The notes under the pieces: model-generated | Told to the model about the DNA's origin: nothing | Database searches by the model: none | Seen by the model: the letters and a program-made list of their open reading frames with translations, nothing else | NCBI GenBank assembly: GCA_030248065.1 | Contig: JASAMV010001689.1 | Span: 1-64,000, forward strand | Direction: 5' to 3' | Length of the DNA: 64,000 bases | Origin: Rhynchonema sp. JSB1_4 | Lineage: Eukaryota; Nematoda; Chromadorea; Monhysterida; Xyalidae | Program-made: the position numbers and the translations under genes | Shown: piece by piece, positions 62,231 to 64,000 of the stretch | How the letters are laid out: each line of letters opens with the position of its first letter | Position numbering within the stretch: the stretch's first letter is position 1

Positions 62231-64000
62231 ATGTCGCCAACGCTGTTGCCAACTGAATCAAGCAAAACAATGGAACAAGCACCCGGTCAATTGTTCGACA
62301 ATCACAACAACAACGACGATGCCAGTCCCGATCGACGACGACAGGCCGATGCTGACACAATACTGCCGGTGTTGCCAGCAGGTGTGCAGCAAAGGACGTC
62401 AGCTGATGGACAGGTGATCACCAACACAACCACAAAACACAACAACATTGGTGGCGAATCGGTGAAAATGCCAATCATTCAATCAACACCATCGACCACA
62501 AACGATCATGCTCTTTATCATCATCATCAGCAAATGATGCGCGGTCACGATCATCGGTTGGGTAATGGACCCGTGTTGTTTACAACAACAACAACACTAC
62601 ACAATGGCCAGACAACAACAACAACAACGCCTGGTCATTCGTTGTGCAATGGGCCGACCGCAACCGCAACAACATCGACCATTCATGGTGCGTTCAGTCA
62701 TCTGCAGTGACATGTCTCTTGGTGTTTTTGCTCATTGATGTTCGCAGTGAAACACCAGAAAAACCGAGCATGTGGTCATAACCAGGCTCATAGTCGTGCG
62801 TTAACAGCTTCAGTGCTGGCTGACCGTTTTGTACGATTCTGTAGAGACATTCTTGCTTATGTCTGTCCGCTGTGCCAACAGTAAAATTATTATTATCGAC
62901 ACGACAGCACTGCAGCGCGAAAAAATGAAACATAATTTTCGATGATGCATGAAATGACTCAGCAAACCCAAGTGATGATAAAATTTATAAATGTTTTTCA
63001 GCAGTTGGGCCGCCGACGCCAACATCGTCCAACGTCATCGATCATCATGATTATTCGTTGGGCGCACACAAATTGGCCGTTGCTGATGCGAAACGCACAC
63101 AAGCGTCAACGGGGCAAAGTGCACAGCCGGTATCAAAAAAATTGAGGTAACAAGTTACAAATACAATAATAACCGACACATGCGCGCAAATCAGTGCTTT
63201 TTCCATTTTGTTTATCCGTCTGAAATGAGTGTGGCTCTGGCAACCGTGAACTGCCGTCGAAAGCAATATTGTAACTGTAACAATAATGTAACAACAGTGA
63301 GTTTTGCCCGTTTCGGCCTGTTTTCACAGACGGGCGAGGTGCCAGGCCTCGTAGTGCGAACACCTCTGGCCAATTGACCTCCAAAGAGCACATCGAGCAA
63401 GAAAGCAGGGAAACCAGGCTGTCCTGTCTTTTTATTCGAAGTACCGAATTCGATTGTAGGTTATCACCGACACCACCGGTCACACAACGTTCACTGAGCG
63501 CCAATAACACCGATCATTTCATCGCGCCGTTGCCGGTGTCAGCACCAGCAGCCAGATGCGCGCGTGCACAGTCCACAGATGCGACCACCACAACCATTCA
63601 GCCCCCGTCCGACAGTGCAATCGCAGTCGGTACCGCTGTTGGCAGCGAGGTCGAGCACGCGAATAGTGTGACTGGCAGCGCCGCTAACATGAGCACCCCA
63701 CTCACTACAATTGGCAGACAACAGTGTTTGGGTCAGTGCTGACTGTTCTGGTTATAAAACGGTGTTTCGCCGTCCGAAGATTTGTGCAAGATTCGAGGAT
63801 TTTTTATTGGGTGTTTGACTCGAGTATGCATATGCTACGCTTTGGTGGCACCGAAACCTGGCTACACTGCTTGCTAATGTTTCAGACATGCGTGTGGCCG
63901 TGTTGACACGTCGATTGCAGCACGTGCGTGCCGCGAACGCGCAACGATATCTGCGTGATCAGCTGTGCAGTTTGATAAAAGTGAAGAATGCGACCAACAG
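62231..64000 (+). CDS. 5' exons of a low-complexity / coiled-coil protein gene (runs off right edge)
   Basis: Exons: 62231-62687, 63002-63146, 63460-63731 and 63886 to beyond 64000. Donors are GTGCGT, GTAACA and GTCAGT; acceptors are GTTTTTCAG, GATTGTAG and AATGTTTCAG. Phases 1, 2 and 1 all close, which is the main support. Residues about 1-290 are rich in Thr, Gln, Asn, His and Ser (runs such as TTTTTTPGHS and YHHHQQMM) and are probably disordered. Exon 4 begins a basic helix (MRVAVLTRRLQHVRAANAQR) that looks like the start of a coiled coil. I recognise no family. The start at 62231 is the first ATG after an in-frame stop, with an upstream ORF ahead of it. No TATA box is evident. Confidence 0.72.
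63281..63382 (+). repeat. Dispersed intronic repeat, copy R
   Basis: The longest of three copies, lying in intron 3 of the right-edge gene, about 80 bases before the acceptor. It contains CCCGT...ACGGG and AGGTG...CACCT inverted pairs, so it can fold. Copies L (171-245) and K (33412-33487) align with it. Confidence 0.65.

Overview
The window is nuclear DNA of an invertebrate animal, probably a protostome. Genes are split by GT-AG introns whose acceptors often end in TTTCAG, genes are sparse, and much of the space holds inverted-repeat transposable elements. The sequence does not fix the phylum. The best-resolved gene has the domain plan of insect Klingon/Wrapper and the Lachesin/IgLON family.

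Layout. (1) 1-594: the last two exons of a plus-strand coiled-coil gene, with stop and poly(A) signal. (2) 1566-2165: a 600-bp foldback element. (3) 4027-2298, minus strand: a three-exon gene for an unrecognised single-pass membrane protein of 378 residues. (4) 4.3-27.4 kb: about 23 kb where I see no convincing gene. (5) 34316-27714, minus strand: a complete ten-exon gene for a GPI-anchored adhesion protein (signal peptide, three Ig domains, one fibronectin III domain, GPI signal; 460 residues). Every splice phase closes. Introns 1 and 2 are loaded with inverted-repeat elements. (6) 34.3-62 kb: mostly non-coding, with foldbacks at 39.2, 48.4-49.3, 53.7 and 57.9 kb, a dead 5'-truncated non-LTR retrotransposon at 54.4-53.1 kb, and a possible membrane-anchor exon at 56.05 kb. 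(7) 58.7-61.6 kb: a nest of terminal-inverted-repeat elements, several with 8-bp target duplications of the hAT type. (8) 62231 to the right edge, plus strand: the first four exons of a low-complexity then coiled-coil protein gene.

The two minus-strand genes both encode cell-surface proteins. The Ig protein probably acts in neural or epithelial adhesion. The 378-residue protein has a cytoplasmic YDVP site that suggests adaptor (SH2) signalling. The sequence does not show a functional link between them.

The most unusual signal is in the mobile DNA. Several element families have arms built from short repeats that match between the two ends of one copy but differ between related copies. This is clearest for two members of one family at 59420-61405 and 60506-60890. 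A second signal is an exact 10-mer, TGAAACATCA, present at least 13 times and clustered at splice junctions.
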